A stretch of DNA of 64,000 bases from Streptococcus vestibularis (GCA_010604095.1 JAABLG010000003.1:62001-126000), one strand, 5' to 3'. Positions 46,773-56,615 are shown, numbered from the stretch's first letter. A program made the numbers and translations. The notes: a model not told the origin generated them from the letters alone.

Positions 46773-46930
46773 AGAGGTTTGGCTTAACCAGACCTCTGAA
46801 AATACAAAGCTATTCATACAAGTTAAAAACTTGCAATGCTTTCTGTCCTTTTACCTGAGAGTTTCGGGTGTTATCCCTTGCCCCTTCGGTGTCTTGTAAA
46901 CAGCAGCAGCTGCTTCAAGCTCTCTCCAGA
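46773..46930 (-). promoter_or_regulatory. Single-aptamer glycine riboswitch with terminator
   Basis: Read on the minus strand, the segment from about 46930 to 46843 has the glycine-aptamer core: GGAGAG, then ACCGAAGGGGCAAGGG, AACTCTCAGGTAAAAGGACAG. A terminator stem (AGAGGT...ACCTCT, 46797-46773) with a T-run follows before the symporter gene. Only one aptamer is visible, not the usual tandem pair. Whether glycine turns the transporter on or off cannot be decided by eye; off is more plausible for an importer. Confidence 0.9.
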
Positions 46931-47251
46931 AGTCCGTCAATCACCAGTCATCCTGATGATGTCATTCGGTTAATATTTTATTGTGACTATATCTTACCGA
47001 AAAAACCGAACACTGTCAATACCTATTTTCTTAATTAGCCTAAAAAATCCGAATATTACGCTTTCATTATTACACAAGAACAAGTAAATCTCACATAGCT
47101 TAGCTATCATATCAAGAATGTCTAGCAAATATCCTAGTTTGAAACAAGCATCACAAGTTTAGAGAATTTGATGACAATCATGACTACAGTCTGCATTTTC
47201 ATCGGAAAAATGATAAAATAATAGAGCTTATTTTTGAGAATGGAGAACATG
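46931..47251. other. Divergent promoter region between symporter and pcrA
   Basis: This contains the minus-strand symporter promoter (46991-47019) and, for pcrA on the plus strand, an extended -10 box TGATAAAAT (TAAAAT at 47214-47219) with CTGCAT 17 nt upstream. Between them I see no gene and no strong structure. Confidence 0.6.
46991..47019 (-). promoter_or_regulatory. Promoter of the riboswitch-symporter transcript
   Basis: On the minus strand TTGACA (47019-47014), a 17-nt spacer and TAAGAT (46996-46991) lie 61 nt upstream of the aptamer start. Confidence 0.75.
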
Positions 47252-49561
47252 ATGAACCCATTATTAAACGGTATGAATGATAAACAATCAGAAGCAGTTC
47301 AAACGACTGAAGGACCTCTTTTGATTATGGCTGGTGCAGGTTCCGGTAAGACACGAGTGCTTACCCACCGCATTGCTTACCTAATTGACGAAAAAATGGT
47401 CAATCCTTGGAATATTTTGGCCATCACCTTTACCAATAAGGCAGCTCGTGAGATGCGTGAACGTGCTATGGCTTTAAATCCAGCAACTTCAGAAACTTTG
47501 ATTGCGACCTTCCATAGTATGTGCGTGCGAATTCTTCGTCGTGAAGCGGACCATATTGGCTATAACCGAAACTTCACTATCGTGGATCCTGGAGAACAAC
47601 GCACTCTGATGAAGCGTATTCTCAAGAATCTTAATCTCGATCCTAAAAAATGGAATGAGCGTGCTATTTTAGGGACGATTTCCAATGCTAAAAACGACCT
47701 TTTAGATGAAGTGGCATATGAACATCAGGCTGGCGACATGTACACCCAAATCGTTGCTAAATGTTACAAAGCCTATCAAGAAGAGCTTCGTCGTAGTGAG
47801 GCCATGGATTTCGACGATTTGATTATGATGACTTTGCGTCTCTTTGATAAAAATCCAGATGTTCTCGCTTATTATCAGCAACGTTATCAGTACATTCATG
47901 TGGATGAGTACCAAGATACTAACCATGCTCAATATCAGTTAGTGAAACTCTTGGCTTCTCGCTTCAAGAATATCTGTGTCGTGGGTGATGCAGACCAATC
48001 AATCTACGGTTGGCGTGGGGCTGATATGCAAAATATTCTTGATTTTGAGAAAGACTATCCCGAAGCCAAGGTAGTTCTCCTGGAAGAAAACTACCGTTCG
48101 ACTAAGAAAATTCTCCAAGCGGCCAACGAGGTGATTAAGAACAACCGCAACCGCCGTCCTAAAAAACTTTGGACTCAAAATGATGACGGAGAACAAATCG
48201 TTTATTACCGTGCTAATGACGAGCGGGAGGAAGCTGTTTTCGTAGCTTCAACGATTGATAACGTCGTTCGTGAAGAAGGTAAGAACTTTAAAGACTTTGC
48301 AGTCCTCTACCGTACCAACGCCCAATCTCGTACCATTGAAGAAGCCTTGCTCAAGTCTAATATTCCTTATACCATGGTTGGAGGTACCAAGTTCTACAGC
48401 CGTAAAGAAATTCGTGACGTTATTTCCTATCTGAACTTGATTGCCAATCCTGCGGATAATATTAGCTTTGAACGTGTCGTGAATGAACCGAAACGTGGGG
48501 TCGGTCCTGGTACTCTTGAAAAGATTCGTACCTTTGCCTACGAGCAGGAAATGAGTCTTCTAGATGCTTCCGCTAATATTATGTTGTCACCGATTAAAGG
48601 GAAAGCAGCTCAAGGCGTTTATGACTTTGCTAATGTTATTCTGAATCTACGCAACAAGCTAAATGACTTAAGTATTACCGAAGTTGTTGAAGCTGTCTTG
48701 GACCAATCTGGTTATCTAGACGCGCTTTCAATGCAACAAACGCTTGAAAGTCAGGCACGTATTGAAAATATCGAAGAATTCATGTCTGTAACCAAGAATT
48801 TCGACGAAACCAATACAGATGGGACAGAAGACGAGACGGGTATTGACCGTTTAGGACGTTTCTTGAACGATCTGGCTTTGATTGCTGACACGGACGATGG
48901 TGATGTCGAAGCAGCAGAAGTAACCTTAATGACCCTCCACGCTGCCAAAGGGCTTGAATTTCCAGTTGTCTTCTTGATTGGTATGGAAGAAGGCGTCTTC
49001 CCCTTATCACGTGCTTCAGAAGAGCCAGATGAGCTTGAAGAAGAGCGTCGCTTGGCTTACGTAGGAATTACTCGTGCTGAAGAAATTCTTTTCCTAACCA
49101 ATGCCAATACTCGTACGCTTTTTGGTAAGACTAATTACAACCGTCCAAGTCGTTTCTTGCGAGAAATCTCAGATGATTTATTGCAATATCAAGGACTTGC
49201 ACGTCCTGCTAATTCATCTTTTGGTGTTCGTTTTACAAAGGATGAACCGACACAATTTGGTCAAGGGATGAGCTTACAACAAGCGCTTCAGACCAGAAAA
49301 GCCAATGCACAACCGCAAAGACATACTGGCGCTCAGCCATTTTCAAAAGCTACCGGAGGGCTACCATTCGGAAAAACATCTGACTCAAGCAAGACAGCAA
49401 CAGACTGGGAAATTGGCGACATCGCCCATCACAAGAAGTGGGGAGACGGAACTGTCCTAGAAGTGACTGGTAGTGGTAAAACCCAAGAACTAAAAATTAA
49501 ATTCCCAGAGGTGGGACTTAAAAAAGTTCTAGCAAGTGTTGCACCCATTGAAAAGAAATAA
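47252..49561 (+). CDS. pcrA: UvrD/Rep-type DNA helicase PcrA
   Basis: The product is 769 residues. ATG 47252 is 6 nt after GGAG; the neighbouring ATG 47249 is possible. SF1A motifs are AGAGSGKTRVLTHR (Walker A), DEYQDTNHAQY (motif II), GDADQSIYGWRGAD (III), ENYRST (IV), TLHAAKGLEFPVVF (V) and YVGITRAEE (VI). The C-terminal Tudor-like RNA polymerase-binding region (HHKKWGDGTVLEV) is present. It is a 3'-5' helicase for DNA repair and plasmid replication. Confidence 0.94.
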   Translation: MNPLLNGMNDKQSEAVQTTEGPLLIMAGAGSGKTRVLTHRIAYLIDEKMVNPWNILAITFTNKAAREMRERAMALNPATSETLIATFHSMCVRILRREADHIGYNRNFTIVDPGEQRTLMKRILKNLNLDPKKWNERAILGTISNAKNDLLDEVAYEHQAGDMYTQIVAKCYKAYQEELRRSEAMDFDDLIMMTLRLFDKNPDVLAYYQQRYQYIHVDEYQDTNHAQYQLVKLLASRFKNICVVGDADQSIYGWRGADMQNILDFEKDYPEAKVVLLEENYRSTKKILQAANEVIKNNRNRRPKKLWTQNDDGEQIVYYRANDEREEAVFVASTIDNVVREEGKNFKDFAVLYRTNAQSRTIEEALLKSNIPYTMVGGTKFYSRKEIRDVISYLNLIANPADNISFERVVNEPKRGVGPGTLEKIRTFAYEQEMSLLDASANIMLSPIKGKAAQGVYDFANVILNLRNKLNDLSITEVVEAVLDQSGYLDALSMQQTLESQARIENIEEFMSVTKNFDETNTDGTEDETGIDRLGRFLNDLALIADTDDGDVEAAEVTLMTLHAAKGLEFPVVFLIGMEEGVFPLSRASEEPDELEEERRLAYVGITRAEEILFLTNANTRTLFGKTNYNRPSRFLREISDDLLQYQGLARPANSSFGVRFTKDEPTQFGQGMSLQQALQTRKANAQPQRHTGAQPFSKATGGLPFGKTSDSSKTATDWEIGDIAHHKKWGDGTVLEVTGSGKTQELKIKFPEVGLKKVLASVAPIEKK

Positions 49562-49570
49562 AAGGGGATA

Positions 49571-49592
49571 AAAGGACCGAAAGGTTCTTTTT
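49571..49592 (+). terminator. Terminator after pcrA
   Basis: An 8-bp stem (AAAGGACC with GGTTCTTT, one wobble) and a T-run. Confidence 0.75.
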
Positions 49593-49689
49593 ATAAACCC
49601 TATCTATCACTCTGATAAGAAATTTCTATTAGACAGCTTGACTTGCTAGGTGTAGAATGAAGGCAACTTTTGTTTTGGAGGAAACACAT

Positions 49690-50970
49690 ATGACACGAGA
49701 ATTTTCATTTGAAACCCTACAATTGCATGCTGGACAAGCCCCTGATAAGGAAGCTAAATCACGTGCGGTTCCTATTTACCAAACAACTTCATACGTTTTT
49801 GATAATGCCCAAGAAGGTGAAGACCTCTTTGCACTTAGAAAACCTGGTAACATTTACACTCGAATTACCAACCCTACTGTAGCAGTCCTTGAAGACCGTA
49901 TTGCTGCACTAGAAGGTGGTGTTGGTGCCTTGGCAACTGCTTCAGGTATGGCTGCTGTCACTTATGCAGTACTTGGTTTGGCACACGCTGGTGATCATGT
50001 TGTTGCTGCAACAACGCTTTATGGTGGAACTTTTAACCTCTTGAAAGAAACACTCCCACGTTATGGTGTGACAACAACTTTTGTTGACGTCAACAATCCT
50101 GAAGAAGTAGAAGCTGCAATCAAAGACAATACAAAACTTGTATTGATTGAGTCTTTGGGTAACCCACTTATCAACATTCCAGATTTTGAAAAGATTGCTG
50201 ACATCGCTCACAGTCATAAGATTCCATTGGTGGCTGACAATACATTCGGTACACCTTATCTTATTAACGTTATTTCTCATGGTGTAGATATCGTGGTTCA
50301 CTCTGCGACTAAATTTATCGGTGGACATGGGACAACTATCGGAGGCCTTATCGTCGATTCTGGTAAATTCGATTGGGAAGCTTCAGGTAAATTCCCACAA
50401 TTGGTGGATGAAGATCCTTCTTACCACAATATCAGTTATACACGTGATGTCGGTGCAGCAGCGTTTATTACTGCCCTCCGTACACAACTTTTGCGTGATA
50501 CAGGTGCAGCCTTGGCACCTTTCAATGCCTTCTTGCTCTTGCAAGGCCTTGAAACCCTCTCACTTCGTGTAGAACGCCACGTCGAAAATACGAAAAAAAT
50601 CGTAGATTTCTTGGAAAACCATCCAAAAGTTGAGAAAGTAAACTATCCTGGATTGCCATCAAGTCCTTACTATGACTTGGCACAAAAATACTTCCCTAAA
50701 GGACCAGGTTCTATTTTCACTTTCCATGTTAAGGGCGGACAAGATGAAGCTCGTACAGTCATTGATAACCTTGAAATCTTCTCAGACCTTGCCAACGTTG
50801 CCGATGCAAAATCATTGGTTGTTCACCCTGCAACAACAACCCATCAACAATTGGCAGAAGAAGATTTGCTTGCCTGCGGTGTCACTCCAAATCAAATTCG
50901 AATCTCTGTCGGTTTGGAAAATGCAGATGATTTGATTGAAGATTTGAAACTTGCCTTGGAAAAAATCTAA
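49690..50970 (+). CDS. O-acetylhomoserine sulfhydrylase (aminocarboxypropyltransferase)
   Basis: The product is 426 residues from ATG 49690 (MTREFSFETLQLHAGQ), with TTGGAGG upstream; the open frame from 49657 is not protein-like. It has the Cys/Met PLP-enzyme marks TRITNPTVAVLE, the aromatic stacking region (TTLYGGTFNL), VADNTFGTPY and the PLP lysine in VHSATKFIGGHG. It converts O-acetylhomoserine plus sulfide to homocysteine, and similar enzymes are called MetY or CysD. Confidence 0.9.
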   Translation: MTREFSFETLQLHAGQAPDKEAKSRAVPIYQTTSYVFDNAQEGEDLFALRKPGNIYTRITNPTVAVLEDRIAALEGGVGALATASGMAAVTYAVLGLAHAGDHVVAATTLYGGTFNLLKETLPRYGVTTTFVDVNNPEEVEAAIKDNTKLVLIESLGNPLINIPDFEKIADIAHSHKIPLVADNTFGTPYLINVISHGVDIVVHSATKFIGGHGTTIGGLIVDSGKFDWEASGKFPQLVDEDPSYHNISYTRDVGAAAFITALRTQLLRDTGAALAPFNAFLLLQGLETLSLRVERHVENTKKIVDFLENHPKVEKVNYPGLPSSPYYDLAQKYFPKGPGSIFTFHVKGGQDEARTVIDNLEIFSDLANVADAKSLVVHPATTTHQQLAEEDLLACGVTPNQIRISVGLENADDLIEDLKLALEKI

Positions 50971-51328
50971 AAGTATTATAATACGAATTGACTCAGCATC
51001 TAGCTGGGTCTTTTTCAGATATCTTGAATCACATATTAAATTAGGCTATAACATCGTATTCTTAAAGGATTTAAGCAGGAGACATCTCAACATTTTTAAA
51101 ATCAAACTATCGATAAATGGTGGTATTATAGTACAACACTTCTATGATAAAGCTGGACCTATGAAGCTTCTAAAAAGTAATTAAATACATGCTTATTATG
51201 AAAGGAAGTTAGCAGATAGATATATCTTCTGTGATTATGAAATGCTCTTTGTTAAAAATTTATAAGCAAATGGCTAGTCATGTTCTAGCATTTAAAGTAC
51301 AATAAAGAAAAACTATTGGAGGAATATT
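50971..51328 (+). other. Intergenic region upstream of tpx
   Basis: A terminator (GACTCAGC/GCTGGGTC at 50990-51010 and T-run) closes the previous gene. The rest is A/T-rich without a credible gene; a weak frame through 51184 resembles nothing I know. Near the tpx start an interrupted palindrome (AAATGGCTAG...CTAGCATTT, about 51269-51293) lies just before a TACAAT box (51298-51303). Confidence 0.55.
50990..51015 (+). terminator. Terminator after the O-acetylhomoserine sulfhydrylase gene
   Basis: An 8-bp stem with one wobble, 5-nt loop and five T residues. Confidence 0.82.
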
Positions 51329-51823
51329 ATGCCAACATTTATCGGAAAACCAGTTACAGTAGCTGAAGACAAACAACTTCAAGTAGGAGATACTTTGCGT
51401 GATTTTACATTGACTACAACAGATTTAAGTCAAAAATCACTATCAGATTTCGATGGAAAGAAAAAAGTTATCTCTATTGTTCCATCTATTGATACAGGTA
51501 TCTGCTCAACGCAAACACGTACTTTTAACAAAGAGTTATCAGAACTAGATGATACTGTGGTAATTACTATCTCTGTAGACCTACCATTTGCACAAGCTCG
51601 TTGGTGCGGTGCTGAGGGACTTGAAAATGCTATTATGCTTTCTGACTACTACGATAATCGCTTCGGAAGAGCGTATGGTGTTCTTATTGAAGAATGGCAC
51701 CTTTTAGCGCGTGCTGTTTTAGTAGCTGATGCTGATAACAAGATTACTTTCGTGGAATATCTGGAAAATATTAATACAGATCCAAACTATGAAGCAGCAG
51801 TAGCAGCTGTTAAGAGCTTGTAA
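51329..51823 (+). CDS. tpx: Thiol peroxidase (Tpx, atypical 2-Cys peroxiredoxin)
   Basis: The product is 164 residues, the normal length. The peroxidatic Cys is in [16 protein letters not shown] (about residue 58), and the resolving Cys is in ARWCGAEGL (about residue 92). It reduces H2O2 and organic peroxides in the cytosol with thioredoxin. This fits an organism whose SpxB makes H2O2. It starts after TTGGAGGA. Confidence 0.94.
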   Translation: MPTFIGKPVTVAEDKQLQVGDTLRDFTLTTTDLSQKSLSDFDGKKKVISIVPSIDTGICSTQTRTFNKELSELDDTVVITISVDLPFAQARWCGAEGLENAIMLSDYYDNRFGRAYGVLIEEWHLLARAVLVADADNKITFVEYLENINTDPNYEAAVAAVKSL

Positions 51824-51825
51824 TT

Positions 51826-51847
51826 AAGAGACCTAGTCTCTTTTTTT
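51826..51847 (+). terminator. Terminator after tpx
   Basis: A 7-bp stem AAGAGAC/GTCTCTT with a 3-nt loop and seven T residues. Confidence 0.82.
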
Positions 51848-51950
51848 ATTTTACATTTATTTCAGTTTTTACTTGCAAAAGTATTAGCTTCTTGCTATTA
51901 TTGTATAGCAATACTCATTAAGGATACTTGAATATAAGAAAGGAGATTCA

Positions 51951-52571
51951 ATGACTGAAAAAGAAAGACCTCAATTGATTGTCAATTATGAAGCTAATAC
52001 TGATAAGCTTATTCGTTTAGGTGATGTTGTTGACCAGTTCAAAGGCAAAGCTGTCCCTGCTAAAGCTGAACCAGGCGAATTTGCTGTCATTAATCTATCG
52101 GATATGACACCAAGCGGTATTTCATATAAAGACCTTAAAACTTTTTCTGAAGAACGTCGTAAGCTCTTACGGTTTTTGCTAGAGGATGGTGATGTGCTCA
52201 TCGCTTCAAAAGGGACAGTGCAAAAAGTAGCTGTTTTTGAGGATCAAGGTAAACGTGAAGTGGTTGCCTCATCAAATATTACAGTTCTTCGTCCTAAAGA
52301 AAAACTTCGTGGGTTCTACATCAAATTTTTCCTTGAGACTGATATTGGACGTACTTATTTAGATTATGCTGATAAGGGTAAGGCCGTCCTTAACTTATCG
52401 ACTGCTGACCTCTTGGATATTAAAATCCCTGAGATACCAATTGTTAAGCAAGATTATCAGATTGCCGCTTATTTACGTGGCCGTGCTGATTTCCATCGTA
52501 AGATGGTTCGTGCAGAGCAAGAGTGGGAGAATATCCAACATAATGTTACGGAAGCTCTATTTGGAAACTAA
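51951..52571 (+). CDS. Orphan HsdS-like target-recognition-domain protein
   Basis: The product is 206 residues and resembles one half of a type I restriction specificity subunit. It has a TRD-like part (LIRLGDVVDQFKGKAV, GDVLIASKGTVQKVAVF, SSNITVLRPKE), the characteristic LNLSTADLLDIKIPEIPI junction, and a C-terminal helix (KMVRAEQEWENI). No hsdM, hsdR or methylase gene lies in the window. It may be a remnant or a repurposed DNA-binding protein. It starts after AAAGGAG and is followed by a terminator-like hairpin. Confidence 0.72.
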   Translation: MTEKERPQLIVNYEANTDKLIRLGDVVDQFKGKAVPAKAEPGEFAVINLSDMTPSGISYKDLKTFSEERRKLLRFLLEDGDVLIASKGTVQKVAVFEDQGKREVVASSNITVLRPKEKLRGFYIKFFLETDIGRTYLDYADKGKAVLNLSTADLLDIKIPEIPIVKQDYQIAAYLRGRADFHRKMVRAEQEWENIQHNVTEALFGN

Positions 52572-52573
52572 TT

Positions 52574-52606
52574 AAAGGCACAGACTCAGGTTTGTTGGCC
52601 TTTTTT
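52574..52606 (+). terminator. Terminator after the HsdS-like gene
   Basis: AAAGGC (52574-52579) pairs with GCCTTT (52598-52603), followed by T residues. Confidence 0.6.
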
Positions 52607-52657
52607 CATTATTCTCGTGTATAATGGTAGTAGTAAATATGTTATTAGGAGGTCACA

Positions 52658-52891
52658 ATGACAACCAACACTATAGATTTATCACAACCAGTCGCAACCA
52701 TCATTAAAGAGCATCCAGAGGTTAAGGATTTACTGATTGATCTCGGTTTCAAGCCCTTGTCCAACCCTGCTATGCTAAATACTGTCGGTAAGGTAACCAG
52801 TCTAAAAGCTGGCTCTAAGTTAGCTAATATTCCCCTAGATAAAATTAAGCAAACCTTACTATTCAATGGATATGATGTCATCGGAGACTGA
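52658..52891 (+). CDS. DUF1858 domain protein
   Basis: The product is 77 residues with the pattern of DUF1858: DLSQPVATIIKEHPEVKDLLIDLGFKPL in the first half and a short helix (NIPLDKIKQTLLFNGYDVIG) in the second. It starts after AGGAGGTCAC. Its stop lies 1 nt before the next start, so it is coupled to the DUF438 gene. The pair is linked to redox or nitric-oxide handling in other bacteria; the exact role is unknown. Confidence 0.82.
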   Translation: MTTNTIDLSQPVATIIKEHPEVKDLLIDLGFKPLSNPAMLNTVGKVTSLKAGSKLANIPLDKIKQTLLFNGYDVIGD

Positions 52892-52892
52892 T

Positions 52893-54230
52893 ATGGAAAA
52901 CAATCGTATTCAAATACTCAAAGAAATTCTACTAGATTTGCACCATGGAGCCAGTCCTGAGAGTGTTCAAGAGCGCTTCAATCAACATTTCAAGGGCGTT
53001 TCTGCCCTTGAAATCTCTATGATGGAACATGAACTGATGGCATCTGAAGAAGGAGTTACCTTTGAAGATGTCATGAGCCTCTGTAATGTACATGCTAACC
53101 TCTTTAAAGGAGCTATTGCAGATGTGGAGGTAGCAGACGCTGATCAAGAGGGCCACCCTGTTTATGTGTTTAAACAAGAGAATTTAGCCCTACGTTCAGC
53201 TATTCTCCGTATTCGACGTATCATAGAAAATATCAGTAAGCCTGAAAATGAAGAGTTTAAATCTGACCTAGTAAATGGGCTTAAGCATCAGATGTCATTA
53301 CTTGGTCAATTCCATAATCATTACACACGTAAAGAAAAGCTCTTCTTTCCAATTATGGAGCGTTACGGTCATGACTCCCCGCCAAAAGTGATGTGGGGTG
53401 TAGACGATGACATCCGAAAACTTTTTAGAGTAGCAGAAGCTAAACTCAAAGCACTTCCAGAAGGTGCTTTAGAAGAGTTTTCAAAAGCATTTGAAGCCTT
53501 TTCGGAAGAGTTTGAAGCTATGATTTTCAAGGAAGAAGCCATCCTACTTATGATTCTGCTAGAAACCTTCACGCAGGATGATTGGCTTTCCATTGCTGAG
53601 GAGAGCGATGCCTATGGCTATGCTATTATAAAGCCTACAGCTATCTGGAAGCCTAAGCGAGAGCGTTTTGATGATACTGTACTAGAAGAAAAGTCTAGTC
53701 CAAAAGCTGAGGAGAATATCGGCAATACTCGTGTCATAGATACCCCTGAAGGGCAATTCACCATCAGCTTCACACCGAAACCAAAGGCTGAAACTATCGT
53801 AGATAGAGAAACCACACAGCCTTTTGGCAATGGTTATCTATCTGTTGAACAGGCCAATCTCATCCTCAATCATCTCCCTTTGGAAATCACTTTCGTTAAT
53901 AAAGATGATATTTTCCAATACTATAACGACAATGTTCCAGCCAATGAAATGGTCTTTAAACGAACACCTAGTCAAATTGGACGAAATGTTGAACTTTGTC
54001 ATCCGCCAAAAGTCCTTGACAAGGTCAAGAAAATCTTTGACTTACTCAGAAGTGGTGAGCGTGACCAAGTACCAATGTGGTTCAAATCTGAACGTCTAGG
54101 AAAATTCGTCTACGTCACCTATGCTGCTGTACGAGACGATAAAGGAGACTTTCAGGGCGTCCTAGAGTATGTCCAAGATATCCAGCCTTTCTTTGAGCTA
54201 GATAGCGACCTCAAAAGGGATATTGATTAA
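52893..54230 (+). CDS. DUF438 protein with hemerythrin-like and PAS domains
   Basis: The product is 445 residues from ATG 52893, 6 nt after GGAG. It has a DUF438 N-terminus (ILKEILLDLHHGASPESVQ), a hemerythrin-like HHE domain with candidate metal ligands in LLGQFHNHYTRKEKLFFPIM and FEAMIFKEEAILL, and a C-terminal PAS domain (LPLEITFVNKDDIFQYYNDN). It is a likely cytosolic di-iron or haem-linked redox sensor and is co-transcribed with the DUF1858 gene. Confidence 0.85.
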   Translation: MENNRIQILKEILLDLHHGASPESVQERFNQHFKGVSALEISMMEHELMASEEGVTFEDVMSLCNVHANLFKGAIADVEVADADQEGHPVYVFKQENLALRSAILRIRRIIENISKPENEEFKSDLVNGLKHQMSLLGQFHNHYTRKEKLFFPIMERYGHDSPPKVMWGVDDDIRKLFRVAEAKLKALPEGALEEFSKAFEAFSEEFEAMIFKEEAILLMILLETFTQDDWLSIAEESDAYGYAIIKPTAIWKPKRERFDDTVLEEKSSPKAEENIGNTRVIDTPEGQFTISFTPKPKAETIVDRETTQPFGNGYLSVEQANLILNHLPLEITFVNKDDIFQYYNDNVPANEMVFKRTPSQIGRNVELCHPPKVLDKVKKIFDLLRSGERDQVPMWFKSERLGKFVYVTYAAVRDDKGDFQGVLEYVQDIQPFFELDSDLKRDID

Positions 54231-54265
54231 AAAGAAGAAGTAAATGTGACGTTATAAACATCTGA

Positions 54266-54296
54266 AGAGGCTAGAGAATTTACTCTTGGCCTCTTT
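54266..54296 (+). terminator. Terminator after the DUF438 gene
   Basis: AGAGGC (54266-54271) with GCCTCT (54289-54294), extended by GAG/CTC, and a short T-run. Confidence 0.6.
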
Positions 54297-54327
54297 ATGT
54301 TTCTACCTAGCTCTTTATGCTTGCTTT

Positions 54328-54336
54328 TGATATAAT
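54328..54336 (+). promoter_or_regulatory. Extended -10 promoter immediately before truB
   Basis: TGATATAAT (TATAAT at 54331-54336) lies only 7 nt before the truB ATG at 54344, so transcription from it would start at or next to the start codon. No ribosome site separates them. Confidence 0.6.
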
Positions 54337-54343
54337 TAAAAGT

Positions 54344-55225
54344 ATGATTTCAGGAATTATTAATCTAAAAAAAGAAGCTGGAATGACCAGTCACGATGCA
54401 GTATTTAAACTGCGCAAAATTTTACATGAAAAGAAAATCGGACACGGTGGAACCCTAGATCCTGATGTTACTGGTGTTTTACCCATAGCAGTTGGAAAGG
54501 CTACTCGTGTCATTGAATACATGACTGAAGCTGGCAAGGTCTATGAGGGTGAGATTACCATTGGCTTTTCGACAACGACCGAAGATGCTAGCGGTGACGT
54601 CGTCCAAACAACACCTTTAACAGAGCTGGATGAAGAATCTGTTGATAAAGCCATGTCTAGTTTTGAGGGCCAAATCACACAAATCCCACCGATGTACTCA
54701 GCAGTTAAAGTCAACGGGAAAAAACTTTACGAATATGCACGCGCCGGCCAAGAAGTCGAACGTCCACAACGCCAAGTGACAATTACCGAGTTTGTTCGTA
54801 CCTCACCTATTAAGCTTGAAAACGACACTGCAAGATTTACCTTCCGTGTTGCTTGTAGCAAAGGAACTTATGTCCGTACCTTATCTGTCGACTTAGGTGC
54901 TAAACTTGGTTATGCTAGCCACATGTCTGCTCTGCGTCGAACAGCTTCAGCAGGGTTAACGTTAGATTTAGCCCTAACCCTCTCACAAATTTCAGAAATG
55001 GTAGAAGCAGGGGATGAGTCTTTCTTACTCCCTATCGAATTTGGTGTTCAGGACCTACCGGCTGTGCAAGTCACTGAAGAAGATGCCAAAGAAATCTCAT
55101 TTGGTCGCTTTATTTCCTTAGAGAGCCAAGAACCTCTGGTAGCTGCCTTTTTGGGTGACAAGGTTCTAGCCATCATGGAAAAGCGACATCACGTCTATAA
55201 ACCTAGAAAAGTATTAATCCAATGA
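54344..55225 (+). CDS. truB: tRNA pseudouridine-55 synthase TruB
   Basis: The product is 293 residues from ATG 54344 ([20 protein letters not shown]). The catalytic Asp is in [14 protein letters not shown], and further family segments are [19 protein letters not shown] and [14 protein letters not shown]. It makes pseudouridine 55 in tRNA. The stop overlaps the ribF start (ATGA). The start lies 7 nt after a TATAAT box and has no visible ribosome site; an alternative ATG at 54317 lacks one too. Confidence 0.93.
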   Translation: MISGIINLKKEAGMTSHDAVFKLRKILHEKKIGHGGTLDPDVTGVLPIAVGKATRVIEYMTEAGKVYEGEITIGFSTTTEDASGDVVQTTPLTELDEESVDKAMSSFEGQITQIPPMYSAVKVNGKKLYEYARAGQEVERPQRQVTITEFVRTSPIKLENDTARFTFRVACSKGTYVRTLSVDLGAKLGYASHMSALRRTASAGLTLDLALTLSQISEMVEAGDESFLLPIEFGVQDLPAVQVTEEDAKEISFGRFISLESQEPLVAAFLGDKVLAIMEKRHHVYKPRKVLIQ

Positions 55226-56142
55226 AAGTAACGTCTATTAATGATTATAAAGATATCCATCAGGAGAAGGGAACAGTCCTTGTCTTAGGCTATTTCGATG
55301 CGCTTCACCGTGGTCATAAAGTCCTGTTTGATAAGGCACGTCAGATTGCTGATGAGAAACAGCTTGAAGTAGCTGTCCTTACCTTTAACGAGAGTCCGCA
55401 ACTGACATTTCAACGCTATAAAGATGACCTCCTTCTTCATATCACTGCACCTCAAAGACGTTGTGATCTTTTTGAAGCTTACGGAACAGATCAACTTTAT
55501 TTAACAGATTTCAATAGTGATTTTGCCCGAACCAGTTCTGATGACTTCATTGCTCGTTATATTAAGCGTTTAAAGGCTCAAGAGATTGTTGTGGGATTTG
55601 ATTACAAGTTTGGACACCATCGAACGGATGCAGACTATTTAGCTCGAAATTTTTCTGGAAGGGTACATGTCATTGAAGAGCAACAAAGTGATGGTGAAAA
55701 AATTTCATCGACTCGTGTTCGCCAGTTGATTAGAGAAGGTAAGGTTAAAGAGGCCAATGACCTCTTGGGACATGAATTCTCTACACGAGGTATTGTAGTC
55801 CACGGAGATGCGCGTGGACGCACTATTGGTTTTCCAACGGCCAATCTAGCACCAATTGATAGAACCTTTCTACCAGCTGATGGGGTTTACGTTGCTGACG
55901 TCGTCATTGATGGAAAACGCTATCGTTCTATGACCAGCTTGGGTAAAAATGTCACCTTTGGAGGGACAGAACTGCGTCTTGAAGCCAACATCTTTGATTT
56001 TGAAGGCGACATCTATGGGAAAACGATTGAAGTCTTCTGGCTAGAATATATCCGTGATATGGTTAAGTTTAATAGCATAGATGAACTTTGTGAACAATTG
56101 AATACAGACAAAAATATCGCAGAAAATTTTAAGAAAGCGTAG
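55222..56142 (+). CDS. ribF: Bifunctional riboflavin kinase/FAD synthetase RibF
   Basis: The product is 306 residues. The N-terminal FMN adenylyltransferase domain has [14 protein letters not shown] (GxFDxxHxGH) and [13 protein letters not shown]. The C-terminal flavokinase domain has [13 protein letters not shown]. It makes FMN and FAD. It overlaps truB by 4 nt, as in many Firmicutes. Confidence 0.94.
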   Translation: MKVTSINDYKDIHQEKGTVLVLGYFDALHRGHKVLFDKARQIADEKQLEVAVLTFNESPQLTFQRYKDDLLLHITAPQRRCDLFEAYGTDQLYLTDFNSDFARTSSDDFIARYIKRLKAQEIVVGFDYKFGHHRTDADYLARNFSGRVHVIEEQQSDGEKISSTRVRQLIREGKVKEANDLLGHEFSTRGIVVHGDARGRTIGFPTANLAPIDRTFLPADGVYVADVVIDGKRYRSMTSLGKNVTFGGTELRLEANIFDFEGDIYGKTIEVFWLEYIRDMVKFNSIDELCEQLNTDKNIAENFKKA

Positions 56143-56201
56143 CCAAAACTATACAAATATTGTATAATAATTAGGAATGTTAAAGTGAAAGGGGCGTTTG
56201 C

Positions 56202-56615
56202 ATGGTAACTTTATTTTTATCACCTAGCTGCACCAGCTGTAGGAAAGCAAGAGCCTGGTTGACCAATCATGAAGTTGCTTTTAACGAACACAATATTATC
56301 ACAAGCCCATTGACCCACGATGAGTTGATGAGGATTTTGTCTTATACAGAAAATGGTACAGAGGATATCATTTCAACCCGTTCAAAAGTCTTTCAAAAAT
56401 TAAACATCGATGTAGATGATTTAACTATCAAGGAACTTATTCAATTGATTTCTGAATATCCAAATCTTCTTCGTCGACCTATCATTATGGATAACAAACG
56501 CATGCAAATTGGGTTTAATGAAGATGAAATTCGTGCTTTTTTGCCTCGTGACTATAGAAAGCAAGAACTACGTCAAGCGACCATTCGTGCTGAAATTGAG
56601 GGTAACAATGACTAA
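56202..56615 (+). CDS. Spx-family regulator
   Basis: The product is 137 residues of the ArsC/Spx fold with the redox pair CTSC at residues 10-13 and the [15 protein letters not shown] strand region. Spx proteins bind the RNA polymerase alpha C-terminal domain and activate thiol-stress genes. Streptococci usually have more than one paralogue, so no number is assigned. The gene overlaps UPF0223 by 8 nt. Confidence 0.9.
   Translation: MVTLFLSPSCTSCRKARAWLTNHEVAFNEHNIITSPLTHDELMRILSYTENGTEDIISTRSKVFQKLNIDVDDLTIKELIQLISEYPNLLRRPIIMDNKRMQIGFNEDEIRAFLPRDYRKQELRQATIRAEIEGNND

Noticed and set aside
50951..51184. Small frame after the O-acetylhomoserine sulfhydrylase gene
   Set aside because: It runs through the terminator hairpin of that gene, has no ribosome site and resembles nothing I know.
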